A stretch of DNA of 64,000 nucleotides from Drosophila miranda (lineage: Eukaryota > Arthropoda > Insecta > Diptera > Drosophilidae), in the NCBI RefSeq assembly GCF_003369915.1, contig NC_046673.1, positions 5,750,001-5,814,000 on the forward strand, read 5' to 3'. Below are positions 1 to 11,952 of the stretch, one piece after another. Under the pieces are notes generated by a model. That model had not been told where the DNA came from and did no database searches. It worked only from the letters and a program-made list of their open reading frames with translations. The position numbers and the translations under genes are program-made. The stretch's first letter is position 1; every line of letters starts with the position of its first letter.

Positions 1-323
1 GGGAAATGTACGAGTTCTATTGCAAACATTTGTTTAATTTTCCATTTCTTGTATGTGGATAATATGTAATAATATGTTTTATGTTTCATGCCGTTGCAGT
101 TGTATTATAATTAATATATATGTTTATGTATGTGTGTGGTAATAGCCTTCTTCCACTGGGCCATCTCGTCTCGGAGTCGCCCTCTTTGCTCGGGGCCGTG
201 TGTACCATTGTCTTATCATCGTTGTGGGCACTGGCGTGCCCGTGCTTACGGACCAGGGGAAGAGGGCAGTAAATGTCGATTTATGTGTGTGGAATTCGAG
301 AGGATCGAATTTTAGCTTGTCGT
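1..323 (-). other. arm: arm 3' UTR (start of window)
   Basis: AT-rich sequence directly downstream of the arm stop codon on the minus strand. No AATAAA hexamer was seen on that strand, so the arm transcript probably runs past the left edge of the window. Short open frames here have no coding character. Confidence 0.6.
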
Positions 324-3300
324 CTAACAGTCGGTATCGTACCAGGCAGCCAAGTTATTGTTGTCGTTGGGTGGCGTCGGCATGGCATCCAAGTCAAAGT
401 TCAATGCACCGGCATCGATCTCGCCGACGTCCATGTCCATGGAATAGGGCGATGTTGGTGCCCCGCTGGGTGGGACGACAGCACCGCCGCCGGCGCTAGC
501 ACTGTTAACACCTCCGCTATTGCCAGTAGCGCCGCCACCGCCCACCGGGCTGCTGATCTCCAGACCCTGCATCGAATCTATTGGTAGAGTATCATATCCT
601 GCGAACAAGCGATAGGGAGAGACAGAGAAAATGAACAAAAGTTAGATTAGTGCGATTGCCCCCTGCAAAGATCCTCCCAAAAACTATTAGCTAAACGTCA
701 ACACAAGGAAAACACATAAATCAGCCGTTCCCCAATCATTTTCCACCAAGTGGCGTCAACTACGGCAGCAATTCCCATTCGTTTGGAGCTTATGACCCAT
801 CTGCATGCACATCGCTTATATAAACTAAGGACTATACATGAACATAGTACGTGTGTGTATAGATAGATTGAGTATATGAGTTTATAGCTAATTTAAAAAT
901 GCTACTTCGGGCTACTTAACATGCAAAATGAACCAGACTGAACCGAACTAAAGGGCGGGCATTCTCCGGACAACGTCATACGCTGCATATTGCATTATCG
1001 AACGAAAGCAAACTCAAGGAACGTAAATTAATCAAGGGCAAATCAAGGGAAAATAAGTTTTAAAGTATTAATGAAAAATAGATTCTGCTTCCTCAGTCAA
1101 CCAACAGCCGCTGTAACGCACCTAGAATCCATGGAAAATTTATGAAGAAAGAGAAAATATGAAAGATAGTCCTAGCACGGCAGGCAGATCCTGTCAGTTG
1201 TTGTGTGTTGGTGGGTGTACCTACAAAAGTGCGTGTGAGGTGCGAACATAGTTATATATGTATGAAATATGCACATGTCCGGGGTCCCTAAGCCTTAAAG
1301 GTTGATAATCAAAGGAAACAGCCATACATATTGCATGTATTGTACGTATGTAATGCGCTTGCTGCGTTAAAAATCGTATATTTTGCTCTAGCTGCTTTCG
1401 CTTGGGCCAAGACTGAGAGATCGAGAGAGATCCTGGTCGGACACGGGAAAGAAAAAAGCTCAGTGTCGTTTAGTTTAAGAAATGAAAATCTGATTGAAGA
1501 ATTGCAAGGCAGAAAAGGGGGCAGGGGATTGGGTATGCTATTCCGATTGCGGGAGGGTGGGGGGGGACACAAACGAAACTTATTTCCATCGCATGCAGCG
1601 ATTGACTGGGACTGGGACTGGGACGATTGGGGGTGGACAACGAGACATGTTAGCAGGGTGGGTGGAGTGGAGATCACATTGAATAATATTGTAATTGGAG
1701 GAGTCTTCAAAGTTGAAACGAACTTAACTTTAGCATCGATTATTCATATGTTATATGTAATTTAGTTTAATTGATGAACTGACACGATTACGATTAAATG
1801 CACAATATGCATGTAATAAATGTGTGGATGGTGAGGGCGGGGCTAGGGGTGGAGGTGGAGGCAGGTCTGGACTTGCTGCTGCTTGCTGTGTGAACACTTT
1901 TGATTATTCTCCTTCATTTTGGTGCGGGGGTGACACAAAGGGTAAAGGGTAAAGTGGGGCGGGGGCGGGGGGTCTCGGAACGGTGTTTCCTTATGCATAT
2001 GACATACATACCTTGCTGATGGAATGCGCGACCTCCGTGCGAACTGTGCACACTGGGCGGACCTTGTCCGTAAAGGCCCTCATATGCTTCTTCGGGTCCA
2101 AGCATATCCTGTGATTAATTGATTTCGTGTGTTTGTTGTTGTCGAAAGTTTGGTTCGGTGTGTAGTTGTGCGTGTGTATATTGCAGTTGTTTGTACGTGA
2201 GTGTGGGTGTGGGTGTGAGTGTGCGTGTGCGTGTGTGAGTGATGTATTTATTTTTTCAGTTTTGTTTTTTGTTGGATGGATCAGAAGTGAAAAGTTGTTA
2301 GGAAAGAAGAAGACACAGACACAAGTTTGTGTTGCGCATTTTTCAGCGAGAGTGACAGAGAGGAAGGGAGAGACACGTGGATGTAGACAGTTAGTTTTTG
2401 ATCGTGTTGTGGTAGTGGTATTGGTATTGGTATTGGTGGTGATTCGGTGCGGTGATTCGTCGGTTGTTTAATGTTTTACCGTTGCAGTTGGTTTTTTGTT
2501 GTGATTGGAATTGTGTGTGTTTTCGTGTGTTGTTTTGTTTGGGTTTGTTTTTTGTTTGTTGTTGGTTGGTTTTTACAAGTTACCATAAAGGAAAAACAGA
2601 ACAAAAAGTAAATAAAAAAATGTGAATTAATTACAAAATCATAATTAACACAAACAAATTTCAACAAAATCTGATTTCTAGGCGAAAAACATTTCAAATT
2701 TATATGTATGTACACTTATGATTCGAGAGAGTATATAGGAAGGAGTTGTAGTTGGGCGGAGCTGAGGGGTCGATATCGATTGCCATCTACAGACAAATGC
2801 TTTTTCTACCTACTTATCGATCTATCGGTTCTCGTAATACAGTAAACAGAAACAGAAATACAAAAAAAAAACAAAACAAAAATGTAAATTCAAAGGCATA
2901 TTGAAATCTTAAGCAAGTCCAAGGAATATTAGGCTATTATATTGGTCGATACTTATATGAACACAAGTACAGAATGCTGGAATAGTTTAAGTTTCTACAA
3001 TTTTACAGTTGTATGTACAGAGTTCGCTTCGGCGCGGACGTGGAGGGGGAACAGAGAAGCAAAGTAACAAATGAAAACCCAATGGAAGCCGGAAGCCGAA
3101 ACCCAGGCAAAGTACACCAGGTGGAATATGGCCACAGGCACAAGATATCAGGTGCCAGGCTGCTGGCCTCACTTATGACTAGTGTCCACCCACCTGCAGA
3201 TCCGGACCCATGCCTAAATCAGCATTGGCCCAAATGTTGTTGTCCTCGCGCAGCAGAGAGTTGGTCAGCTCGATAGAGAGACGCTTCTTGTAGTCCTGCG

Positions 3301-6300
3301 GCTTGTCCTCGCTCATGCGGAAGAGCACTGCGGCGGCGTACGTGGCCACGCCCTCGTTGCGGGAGTGCAGCAGATCGGTGAGCGGGCCGGTGGCTCCCTC
3401 CTGTTCAATGATCTCGGCACCTTCCTTGTCGGCGGCCAGCTCGCAGAGCACGCCGGCAGCCACGCGCTACGTAGAGAGAGACGTGAGACATTTAAGATAA
3501 GTGAGCAACTTCTTTCGGATTGGGTTTTTCGGATGATTGCTTACCTGGATGTTCTCGATTTCGTTGAAGAGCAAGCGGACAAAGATCGGAATCACCGACT
3601 GCTGGCGTATGAGGGCGCGGTTGTGCGACTCCCGAGCCAGGATGTGCAGGGCCCCCACTGTGCCCTCGACAATTTCCTCCATGCGAACGCCGTCGGCGTA
3701 AGCAGACGGCTGCTGGGAGCCCGTGGTGGCAATCGATGAGCGTTGCTGCAGGAAGAGAAAGGTCAGTACCCGTACCAGTACACCGAGCGTCAGTAGGGAT
3801 GGAATGGTGGTGGAATCTTACCCTCTCAGTATCCTGGAAGGCGCGCATTAACAGGCGCACCAAGTGATGGATGGCGCCGTGCTCTCGCAACGGGGCATGG
3901 TTGGCCGGACAGAGGGCCAGGTTACGAATCAGCCCGATGACGGCCTTGATAAGCGGCCACCGTGATGGGGGATGGAGCAACTTCACAATAACCGAAAGCC
4001 CGTAGTTGAGACGGACCGCGTTCTGCGCTAGCTCAGAGTCGACGTGGCGCGAAGTGAGGTGGCGCAAGGCGCATACAGCCGGCTCGGTGATCTCCTCGCG
4101 ATCGCCGGCATTGATGATAGTGCGGACAAGGGCGTCGACACCGCCCACCTGGCAGACGGTGGCCTTGTTGCGCTGATTGTTGCACGTCAGATTCGAGAGG
4201 ATGCCGGCAGCACAGGTGACCACGTTGACGTCGGTGGAACCGAGAACCTGGACCAGTGACTGCAAGAGGGCCTCTAGTCCCTCCACCTTGGTGGCCGCAT
4301 CCGAAAGATTGCGCAGAGTCCACAGGCAGTTCTGGACGAGACGGGGCGACATGTTGCCCAGGTGCATGGCCAGCGCCTGCATACCGCCGGCGTCCACGAT
4401 TGCCGGCTTGTTGCTTGAGCACACCGAGAGCACCTTAAGAACGCGCGATGTGGTCCAAAGGAGCTTCTCATAGTCATAGGAGCGCATGATGCGCACCAGT
4501 TCGTTGGGTCCGCCTGAAGCAAGAATGATGAGCTTGCTCTCCTGGTTGCCGTAGGCCAGGATCTGCAGACAGTCGGTGACGATGGCCAAGAACTTAACAT
4601 TGTTCCTCTGAAGCAGGGTGACCATTTTCTGAAGACCGCCGGCCAGGCGCACGGCCATCTTGGAGCCATCCTGGTGGAGCAGCAGGTTATGCAGCGTGGT
4701 GATCGCATAGAAGAGCACGCTCTCGACGGGCGACGATAGCAGCTTGACGAGGGCCGGGATGCCGCCGCTCTTGAAGATGGCCAGGAGACCCTGGCGATGG
4801 TGCGACAGATTGTGGAGGGTTCCAACGGCGGCCTTGGTGCTCTCCAGGTCGTTGCTGTTCGATATGGCGCGCACCAGGGCGGCCACCATCTGGGGACTGT
4901 TCATGATGGCATGGCGCGAGGCCTCCTTCTTGGACAGTTGGTGGACCATCATGGCGGCCTGCGAGACCACCACCTGGTCCTCGTCATTGAGCAGTTTGAT
5001 CAGCTCAGGTATGGCTCGGGTGGCCAGCTCAGCGTCGTCCTGGTAGTTGATCAGGTTGACCACGGCATGCTTCAGCATCTGCGACGGCTCCGACAGACGC
5101 TGAACAGCCGTCGGCTGCTGTGGGTCGAACTGTGTCGATGGTATCTCGATGCCCTCCTCCAGGGTCTCCGGGAACATGGCGGCTCGCACTCGCTGCGAAC
5201 GCGTCTGGCTCAACTGCTGGTTCATGTCGTCCACCTGGTCCTGTGTGAAGTTCTGCGGGAATCCCGTGTCCAGGTCGAACATAAGCGGATCGCCCTCCAT
5301 CTCCTCATCCTCTTTTCCGGACAGCGACGGCACCTGGGTGACGGCCCCCGAATGGATACCCGAGTCGCCCAGATACGAGTTCTGTTGCCACATCAGGGTC
5401 TGCTCCTTGGCCGACACCATGGGTGGCAAGTCCGGCGGATTATATTGATTATTATGCGACACTGCCACAGGACAGAGAGGGGTACAACGGGTTAGAGATG
5501 CAGAGAAAATGACAGATTTTAAAATATTTATGTACAGCCTGGAAAACATTTGCGTCCACAGATTGAAGACAGCATTACAACCCACCAAACATACACATAT
5601 ACATACATATGTATTTATGTGGATATGTATGTATAATCCAGTCCCCTTCCCCGAACCACACCGCTGCTATCCCAAGAATCTTTTGAAGAACGACAACGGA
5701 GCCCATCCTCGACATCAACATCAAGCAACGACTGCCTCTCTAGTCGGGATGCTCCCCAGCACCACACCAGGCCTCGCCCTCTCTCTCGAAACGAAGGATT
5801 GCCAAATGGAAGGCGACAGTGACAGAAAGTGAACATGCTGCAAAAGCGGCAGCAAAATGCGGACCTAAGCACAAAAAAGTTGAAAAAATGTGAAGCATGA
5901 CAAATTGAACGCTGCAGGATATTCCAGGACGAACGCTCACACTCACGCTCACACTCATACACAAATACACTCACGAGGAATTGACGGGTGATGGGGAGTT
6001 TGCTTGAGAGTTTCCCCACTGGAAAGGCAAAGGATTTGAGGGCGTTTTGTTTGCCATTTCTGGCTTAATTATGCAGTTTCAGGCCCACTTCTTTAGCTTT
6101 GTTTCGGTCCTTATACATCCATACATACATATACCGACACGAACACGTCCGCGTCCGCGTCCACGTTTCATCAGTGCACAGGCCACGCCCACACCCCGGT
6201 ATCTGCTTCACTGCATTTGCATTCACACATTTTCGTTTCATTTCCCAGATCGATTAAGCGCTTTTTGCGCCTCATCCCTCAAGTGGGGCACAGCACTCCA

Positions 6301-7064
6301 AAGCAAAAAAGAAAAAAAAAAAAGCAGAGGACCACAGCGGCCGTAGCATAATTTATGCGAAGCCTTTACGAAAAAATACTCCTTGCTGTTTTTTCCTTAC
6401 TAATTAAATTCCGAGCAAAAAAAAGGCGCACACACACAAAAGAATGTGTGCAGCATTTACGTCGTAAATGAGATTGAGAGAGGACGAGAATGGGTACCCA
6501 CGTGTATGTGCATACCCTCACGAGTGGGTGAGTGGGTGTGTGGGTGCGTGGGTTGGTGTTTGAGAATCAAGTTTCAAAGGGTACAACAATAACGCACATT
6601 CTTCGTCCGTCCCCGCCCACGACAGCCGAGTGCAAATGAAGTGGTAACGAAAACACAACACACGAGAGAGAGCGAGATAGATAGTTAGATAGATAGGGGA
6701 AAACTACATGTACAGATGCAGTTGCCTTTCCTCCGTTACATTTTTAAGCTGCAGAAGCATAAAATGTTAAATTGCCACAGAAAAGTCAGTCAACCATCAG
6801 CAATGCAGTGGGTGGGTGGGTGTTTGGTCGAGTTTGATGCATTTTGTTTGGGTGTGAGTGCGAAACGATGAGATGAAAGAAAAACAAATTAAAAGATAAT
6901 CCAAATAGCGTAAATCTTGAACACAGGGTATACTGGAGTAATGAGCGCAAAGGTACCCTAGGTCGACAATTCGGACTACTCCTCGGCAAATGAATTCGCA
7001 GATTTTAGAGCCCAAAGGGAGTAATTTACTTACTTGTACGATTCTGGGCTGGCATGTAACTCAT
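324..7064 (-). CDS. arm: Armadillo (beta-catenin), six coding exons
   Basis: Coding exons, in transcript order, are 7064-7034, 5461-3822, 3745-3545, 3466-3194, 2108-2012 and 598-324. They total 2517 nt, or 838 aa (the fly protein is about 843). The protein is the Wnt/Wingless effector and adherens-junction linker between E-cadherin and alpha-catenin. Visible features are the start [10 protein letters not shown], the degron DSGIHS near residue 45 (GSK3/CK1 phosphorylation, then Slimb recognition), an alpha-catenin-binding segment, and about twelve armadillo repeats from roughly residue 150 to 680. The Gly-rich acidic transactivation tail ends AWYDTDC. All junctions are GT-AG and in phase; the 31-nt first coding exon ends one base into the codon for the methionine of TMSHNN. 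The Gly-rich tail differs from melanogaster, which shows a different species. The 97-nt fifth coding exon is the known neural cassette exon (see its own entry). Confidence 0.97.
2012..2108 (-). other. arm: arm alternatively spliced 97-nt cassette exon
   Basis: The exon is flanked by CACAG and GTATGT splice signals and encodes the segment starting [11 protein letters not shown]. Its length is not a multiple of three. Skipping joins the exon ending at 3194 to the one starting at 598 in another frame. That adds the residues DMILYQ and then a stop, and removes the transactivation tail. A neural Armadillo isoform made by skipping this exon is established in melanogaster. The surrounding introns are long (about 1.4 kb and 1.1 kb), unlike the 60-80 nt introns elsewhere in the gene, and could hold regulatory elements. 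Confidence 0.8.
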
Positions 7065-8366
7065 CTTGGCGATTAAAGCGCTTTACAGCACACCTGTAAT
7101 ACAGAAAAAATGAGTAATGTAAGACATGTAAAATTTCTGTGTGTGTGTGTGTAGTTGGTTATGCATTTTTGTGCATGTGTGGGGAAGATATGAAAAAGAA
7201 TTTAGATGGCCTAAGGTGTAAGGTCTCGTCACTCGGTACCCAATTCAAATATTATTTATATTAGAACAAAAAATAGATGGTTCTAATTTCGGTTTTATAG
7301 GAGTGGTTTACCCGTAACTCGATTCAGCACTGATAAGCTTATCCGCTATAAATTTCTTAGTAATTTTCTTGTCAATATGTATATTTTCTTTGGTTTTCAC
7401 ATTTAAGCTTTGAGAATCCGCAGAGCAAACATAACACGAAATATGATGCGTCTTTAAGTATGGCACACACAAAGAAATTCGCAAAAGACTCGCAAACAAA
7501 CGCTCTGAAATATGGGTAGAGTGTTTGTCCGTGATCTACCTGCCGAGAACTTTAAGCCGAGCACTTTGTACGAACCTTGCGTTTAGTTAATTTTCAATTC
7601 AGTTTTTTACTATTTTAACACCTGCTTATACTAACAAACTGTATATTTGTTTTAGTTAGAAACTACATTCAACTTTAAGAGACTAGTCTCTTCGGTAAGG
7701 GCCCAGCAGAAAATGCGTCCGACCAGCTTGCTCATTAGAACGAAATAGACGCAAGTGACGAGGCAGCAGAACCAGAAGCAGACGCACTTGCAGCAACACT
7801 GCACGAACGCAAGAGCGAGTGGGAGCGTGTGAACGAGTGAGAGGAAGAAAGTTAAGGGCAACAAATGGACAGGCTGAAAGAGCTGCTGCTGCTGCTTCAA
7901 CACAATGCAATGCTGCGCAGTGTTGCCATCCATTCATCAGTTTGTGCATACATACACAGGCAACAAGAACGGATTTGACGGGGTTTTAGCTACTCTTTGA
8001 ATGTAAGATTAGATAAATCTGAGATAATATGTCCGATAAAGCGCTAAGCAAGCTTGCAATCAATTATTACTTTCTGCCTTTGGCGTTGTTTACCATCAAG
8101 AAAGCAAAAAACAGCAGCATAATTTATCGAATACATACAAATTCTGGTTGTGTGTATCCATCTCCATGCACACATGTGTACATGTAGATGTAATGTATGA
8201 GTGTCAGCATACCACACCACCGCTGGTTACTGGTTTGCCCTTGCCAACTAGTAGCTTTCCTAAATGTTTTTTATGCTGCACAGCAGTTTACCTTGCACAT
8301 ATACGTATCAAAATCTCACGAATTAATATGAAATCTGCGATAAATCTACTAACTCGAATTACTCAC

Positions 8367-8480
8367 CGTGTCAGTATAGTTTAATTCTGCTGCTCTAAAG
8401 CAGATTTCCTTTCTTTAGACGCACTTAAACAAAAAAAATTACAGCAATCCTCGACCTGTGAAAACTATGTATATCAGTGT
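8367..8480 (-). other. arm: Candidate non-coding first exon A of arm
   Basis: On the minus strand a CACG|GTGAGT donor lies at 8367/8366. A matching acceptor, TTACAG, precedes 7093 just upstream of the arm start codon. The exon lies directly downstream, in the transcript sense, of a housekeeping promoter cluster at 8475-8560. Its 5' end is inferred from those motifs. Melanogaster arm is known to have alternative non-coding first exons. The sequence closely resembles exon B near 9991-10100. Confidence 0.6.
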
Positions 8481-8560
8481 GACCGTAGACTTATCGATAA
8501 GATATACGGTCTAGCCCCTTAGAAATATACCGTCTCTTTTTAAAAATATACCGTAAATAT
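8475..8560 (-). promoter_or_regulatory. Housekeeping core promoter cluster (Ohler 1, DRE, Ohler 6)
   Basis: Plus-strand CAGTGTGACCGTA at 8475-8487 is, on the minus strand, the M1BP/Ohler motif 1 (GGTCACACT core). TATCGATA, the DREF element, lies at 8492-8499. Several AAATATACC words (GGTATATTT, Ohler motif 6) follow up to 8560. Such combinations mark dispersed TATA-less housekeeping promoters. The position fits a start site for arm first exon A. Confidence 0.7.
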
Positions 8561-9990
8561 ACCGATGAAAAAGCGAATTTAGCCCACTTAAGCCTCCTCT
8601 ATTTAAACAGTTCAACGACTTGAGGATATGGCGGAATATATTACTGGTTGTACATTTTTCTTGTAGATCCATGCCATCTCGCCTCGGAACTTAAAAAACC
8701 ATGATATCATTCACCTGAACTGCGCTAAAATGATTAAATTTTCATTATTTTCGGTGGAATATTAAAATATTCCCTTGGTCTACAATGGGTTAATGGATCT
8801 TCGTCAAGGATTGGAAACCATATTCCTCGATTTTGATATTCGGTTTAATATTGCTAGATACCTGGGACGCTCAGCACTAAGAACAGTTTTATTCGATAAT
8901 TGAATACATTTTCTATAAGATGGTTCACTTCAAGCACTCTTTTCATTGAGTTGTTTAAAAATATGGCTAAACAGGTAAACATGTAGTTTATATTCTTAGT
9001 TGAGCTGCATCACAGCAGCAAAGCAATAAATTCGTACTCTGAAATAATAACTGAAGCAACAACTCACCAAAATAACACAAATGTAAACACAGAACGTTGT
9101 GTTTGTGTTTTTATACTAAACTAATATTTAGAGTACGACCATACGACCATAAATGGAATTTCTACATGTGTTAGCAAAACAAGCTGAGTTCATTATCGGG
9201 AAAAACAGCAGACCATTTTATCAGTTTACAAATACGCATCTCCAAGAAGTTGCTAGTAGCTGTATGACATTAGACTATGCTAACTGACTAGCTTCTAATA
9301 CAGAGACAACCTTATGGGAAAAGCATGCAGTTAGAGCGAGAGATGTACATATATGCGTCTAGTTGGCTTTACAGTTGAGCTGGGAGCAGCGCTGCGGAAA
9401 TAACAAATTGTTACAGTTTTCAGATCCAAATTTGCTGGCTGGCTGGATCTGTGTGTTGCAAAATATCAGTTAGTCAGTCTACGAACACTAATTTTGCGTT
9501 TTGTCTATTGAGCTATTCCTATCTTCGCAGCAAATTTAACAGAGTATTATGCCATACAGCTATAAACCCAGTTGACCTAAAAAGGGAACAAAATCGAAAG
9601 AACTGAAAGAACAACTTAGTTCACTGATATAAACTGAGAAAACTAAATAAGGTTGGCTGGATTTCCTCACGCCTACCATAGTTAAAGGCGGTAGAACATT
9701 TACAAATGTATGATTCAGTATAAGATATATTGTTAAGAAAATCCATGAAGCAAAAGTGATTTCAATATTTCCATTTTTTAAATCAAAATACATATGTACA
9801 TGAATATTTACATGTGTATGCACGTCTGTGTTGAGTACTAACTCTGCAATCTAATTTTTAGCCTTTATCTCTTTGAAATACGCACCCAAACAAGCATGTG
9901 CACGTATGTATGTGTGGGTGTTTACCGACTCCACTTTTTCATACACAAATATTTGTCCATTCTAGGAAATTTATAATTTTTAGAACTTAC

Positions 9991-10105
9991 CGCGTCGGGT
10001 AAAGGTAATTCTGCTTAAAAGCAGGTTTCTGTTAATGAAACACTCTTAAATCTTTATATTTAACAACAAATCCCAAATGTGAAAACAATGTATATGGCGA
10101 CGACT
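9991..10105 (-). other. arm: Candidate non-coding first exon B of arm
   Basis: A minus-strand GACGCG|GTAAGT donor lies at 9991/9990, and the segment just 5' of it aligns with exon A. Shared words in plus orientation are TTCTGCT, then AAAGCAG, then GTGAAAAC-ATGTATAT (16 of 17). It lies about 180 bp downstream of the LDAF1-like gene on the same strand. The true transcription start is not visible. Confidence 0.5.
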
Positions 10106-10284
10106 ACAGAACTAGTGATGGGAGGTATTTAGCAGCGATACACAAAGCTGCTGGGACTGCCAACCGTTTTTATTCATAATGTGGCGCGGTCATGTTTTCA
10201 AAAAAAGTTTATTGTAATTATTTAGGTAGTGTACAGTACTTTAAATAGTTAATTTCACAAACTAGATAGCTAGGATTCCATTCT

Positions 10285-11027
10285 TTAGTTATTTATTTTG
10301 TTGACAGCTGGCTCTTCAGAAGTTGTCACTGATGCCGGCACCAAGTCACATGGCTTGGGCGGATCTTTGACTAACCTAACTGCAGTCTTGCGGCGCTCCT
10401 TTCCGTCATATAAGCCATACACCTGAGCGAATCCAAAGTATACCCCAACAGTAACAACTCCAATCACCGGAACAATGATAGCAAAGCCACCCAGACATGC
10501 AAAGAACATCATAGAGACAATAGTGAGAAGAGTGCCTGGAACAAGTGGAAGTTTAGTAAAAAAAAATCATCCACAAGCTCGGGCTTCTTACCTTCTAGCA
10601 CCAAGAGGCCCGTAAAAGTCATCACCATGGTGGCGATTCCGAAGCCGAAAATGATCAGGAACGGTAGAAGAAATACCAAGCTAGCTGCCAGCAAACAGAT
10701 GGCAATGTGAGGATTACGGGCGCACCATACCGCCGCAGCTTCCAACAGCTCGCTTCCACTTAGCTCGGACATAACAAAATGCCGAAGCCGCAGCCCTGAA
10801 AGTCTCAAAAGGGGTAGTCAGAGTTAACAAATTGTACTGGAAACGGCTAGCTACGACTTACATGACTTTTGCACGGTGTGGAGTAGGAGTTCATGGAATT
10901 GATCCTGACTGGGGGCATGCACATTGGGCTGGGCATTATTTGGCGGGTTGCTGGGATTCTTATTATTCGTCTCTGGTTTCTGCAAATTCGCCGCTTTCGC
11001 TTCCTTCTTTGCTTTATTCGAATGAGC
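10285..11027 (-). CDS. Promethin/LDAF1-like lipid droplet assembly protein, 5' end unresolved
   Basis: Minus-strand exons 11027-10862, 10795-10592 and 10535-10285 join in phase into an open 207-codon frame. The protein has a polar N-terminal part ending in VQKSWLRLRHFV. Two long hydrophobic hairpin-like segments follow (around IAICLLAASLVFLLPFLII and GGFAIIVPVIGVVTVGVYFG), with a short polar tail ending VNKINN. This is the layout of promethin/LDAF1 (TMEM159), the seipin partner at ER sites where lipid droplets form. I associate the fly homologue with CG32803, an X-linked gene close to arm, but this is from memory. No ATG was found in the first exon's frame. Translation starts either in an unlocated upstream exon or at ATG 10772-10770 (MSELSGSE). 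The alternative is simply an uncharacterised double-hairpin membrane protein. Confidence 0.65.
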
Positions 11028-11364
11028 CTATACAAAAATGCATGTGTACATATGTATTAGTGTGCGTGGAAATAAACTCATTAAGCGGAGGCTGAAATGA
11101 TCCATCGAACATGAACTTTGGCTCCGCTGCCCACCACTTTCCTTTGAGCTGCCCATCTTATACCATTTTGTGTGACTCCAGCCGAACGTGGATGATATTT
11201 TACTGTAGCGACCCAGGCTATACTTATTCCAAATAAAAAAAAAATGGTGGCACGTACAACGTCGCTAATATTCGAAACTGTATTTTTGATAATCAATTGC
11301 AAAAAATAAACGCAGAACGTAAACATTGATTGGGCTGCCAACTGGCTTGTAAGCTCGATTGCTC

Positions 11365-11378
11365 AGTGTTGCCACACT
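11365..11378. promoter_or_regulatory. AGTGTTGCCACACT element
   Basis: This 14-base word is the exact reverse complement of the one at 17911-17924 upstream of Rbcn-3B. It sits upstream (transcript sense) of the LDAF1-like gene, overlapping the region just past the 3' end of the neighbouring gene. It is probably a core-promoter element. Confidence 0.45.
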
Positions 11379-11410
11379 ATGGCGATTTCCATTTCAAATT
11401 CTTTGCGTTT

Positions 11411-11952
11411 CTAATGAAGCAAAAACCGCAGTCCATTGAATGCAGGACGCTCCGTGATGCGCTCCGCCATCAAGTTTTCGCCATGGATCGTCATGCTGCA
11501 GCGCAGTTTTGGGGCATGCAGGAAATTTAGCTCTAAGGCACACTTTCGACCCTGCACCGGCAGCCAGCCATACATTTGCGATTCCAGCAGCGGTGTCCCC
11601 AAGCCCAGCTGCCTCTGCCGCTCCAGCAGTCTCTCCGGTTGGGTGTAGCGCAGGAAGCGCAGGGGCTGCGCCGGCTTCCGCTGCTCGTACTCGGCGTAGA
11701 ACTTGCGAGTCAGCATATACTCTAAGGATGAGGAGCAGGTGGAACAAATGAGGAGATCAAAACGTCTGTCAAGGCACCTTTGCTAACCGGAACGAAGGCT
11801 TCGTAGAGGCGTATATGCCTGTTGGACTTTCTGATCAGCTCCTGTTCAAAGTCGTACGGCAACGGACGCGGATCGCCCTCATGGTGGTCCTGCCCACTTT
11901 CTCCGTCCTCCTCGCCATCGCCATTCTCCGGTGCTCCGCCGCTGGACCTCAT
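11411..11952 (-). CDS. Small FAM183/CFAP144-like protein, two exons
   Basis: Exon 1 is 11952-11778 and exon 2 is 11721-11411, separated by a 56-nt intron (AAAG|GTGCC ... CTTAG|AGTATATG). Together they give 161 aa. The acidic N-terminus is followed by a conserved-looking helical core (YEAFVPVSKEYMLTRKFYAE). The C-terminal segment (ESQMYGWLPV ... LNFLHAPKLRCSMTIHGENL) resembles the ending of the FAM183/CFAP144 axonemal proteins: a glycine-tryptophan motif, then an aromatic/Pro/Lys stretch and a threonine near the end. If that holds, the likely role is in cilia or sperm-tail microtubule doublets. The family call rests on motif pattern only. The gene is in tandem with the LDAF1-like gene on the same strand. 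Confidence 0.55.

Larger units (their letters stand above)
7094..10284. other. arm 5' intron and upstream region
   Basis: About 3.2 kb without a convincing protein gene. It holds the long arm 5' intron(s), the two candidate first exons and the promoter cluster described separately. It also holds AT-rich sequence with CA/GT runs and an AGTGTTGCCA word at 7919-7928, which may mark another start site. Small ORFs (for example around 7650-7950) contain low-complexity repeats and look fortuitous. Confidence 0.6.

Noticed and set aside
1331-1765. 144-codon frame in the arm last intron
   Set aside because: It is intronic, of low coding quality, and unrelated to the arm reading frame.
11081-11341. 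Hydrophobic 80-86 codon minus-strand frame upstream of the LDAF1-like gene
   Set aside because: It overlaps the probable promoter and leader of that gene, starts with a non-ATG codon unless shortened, and has no family resemblance.
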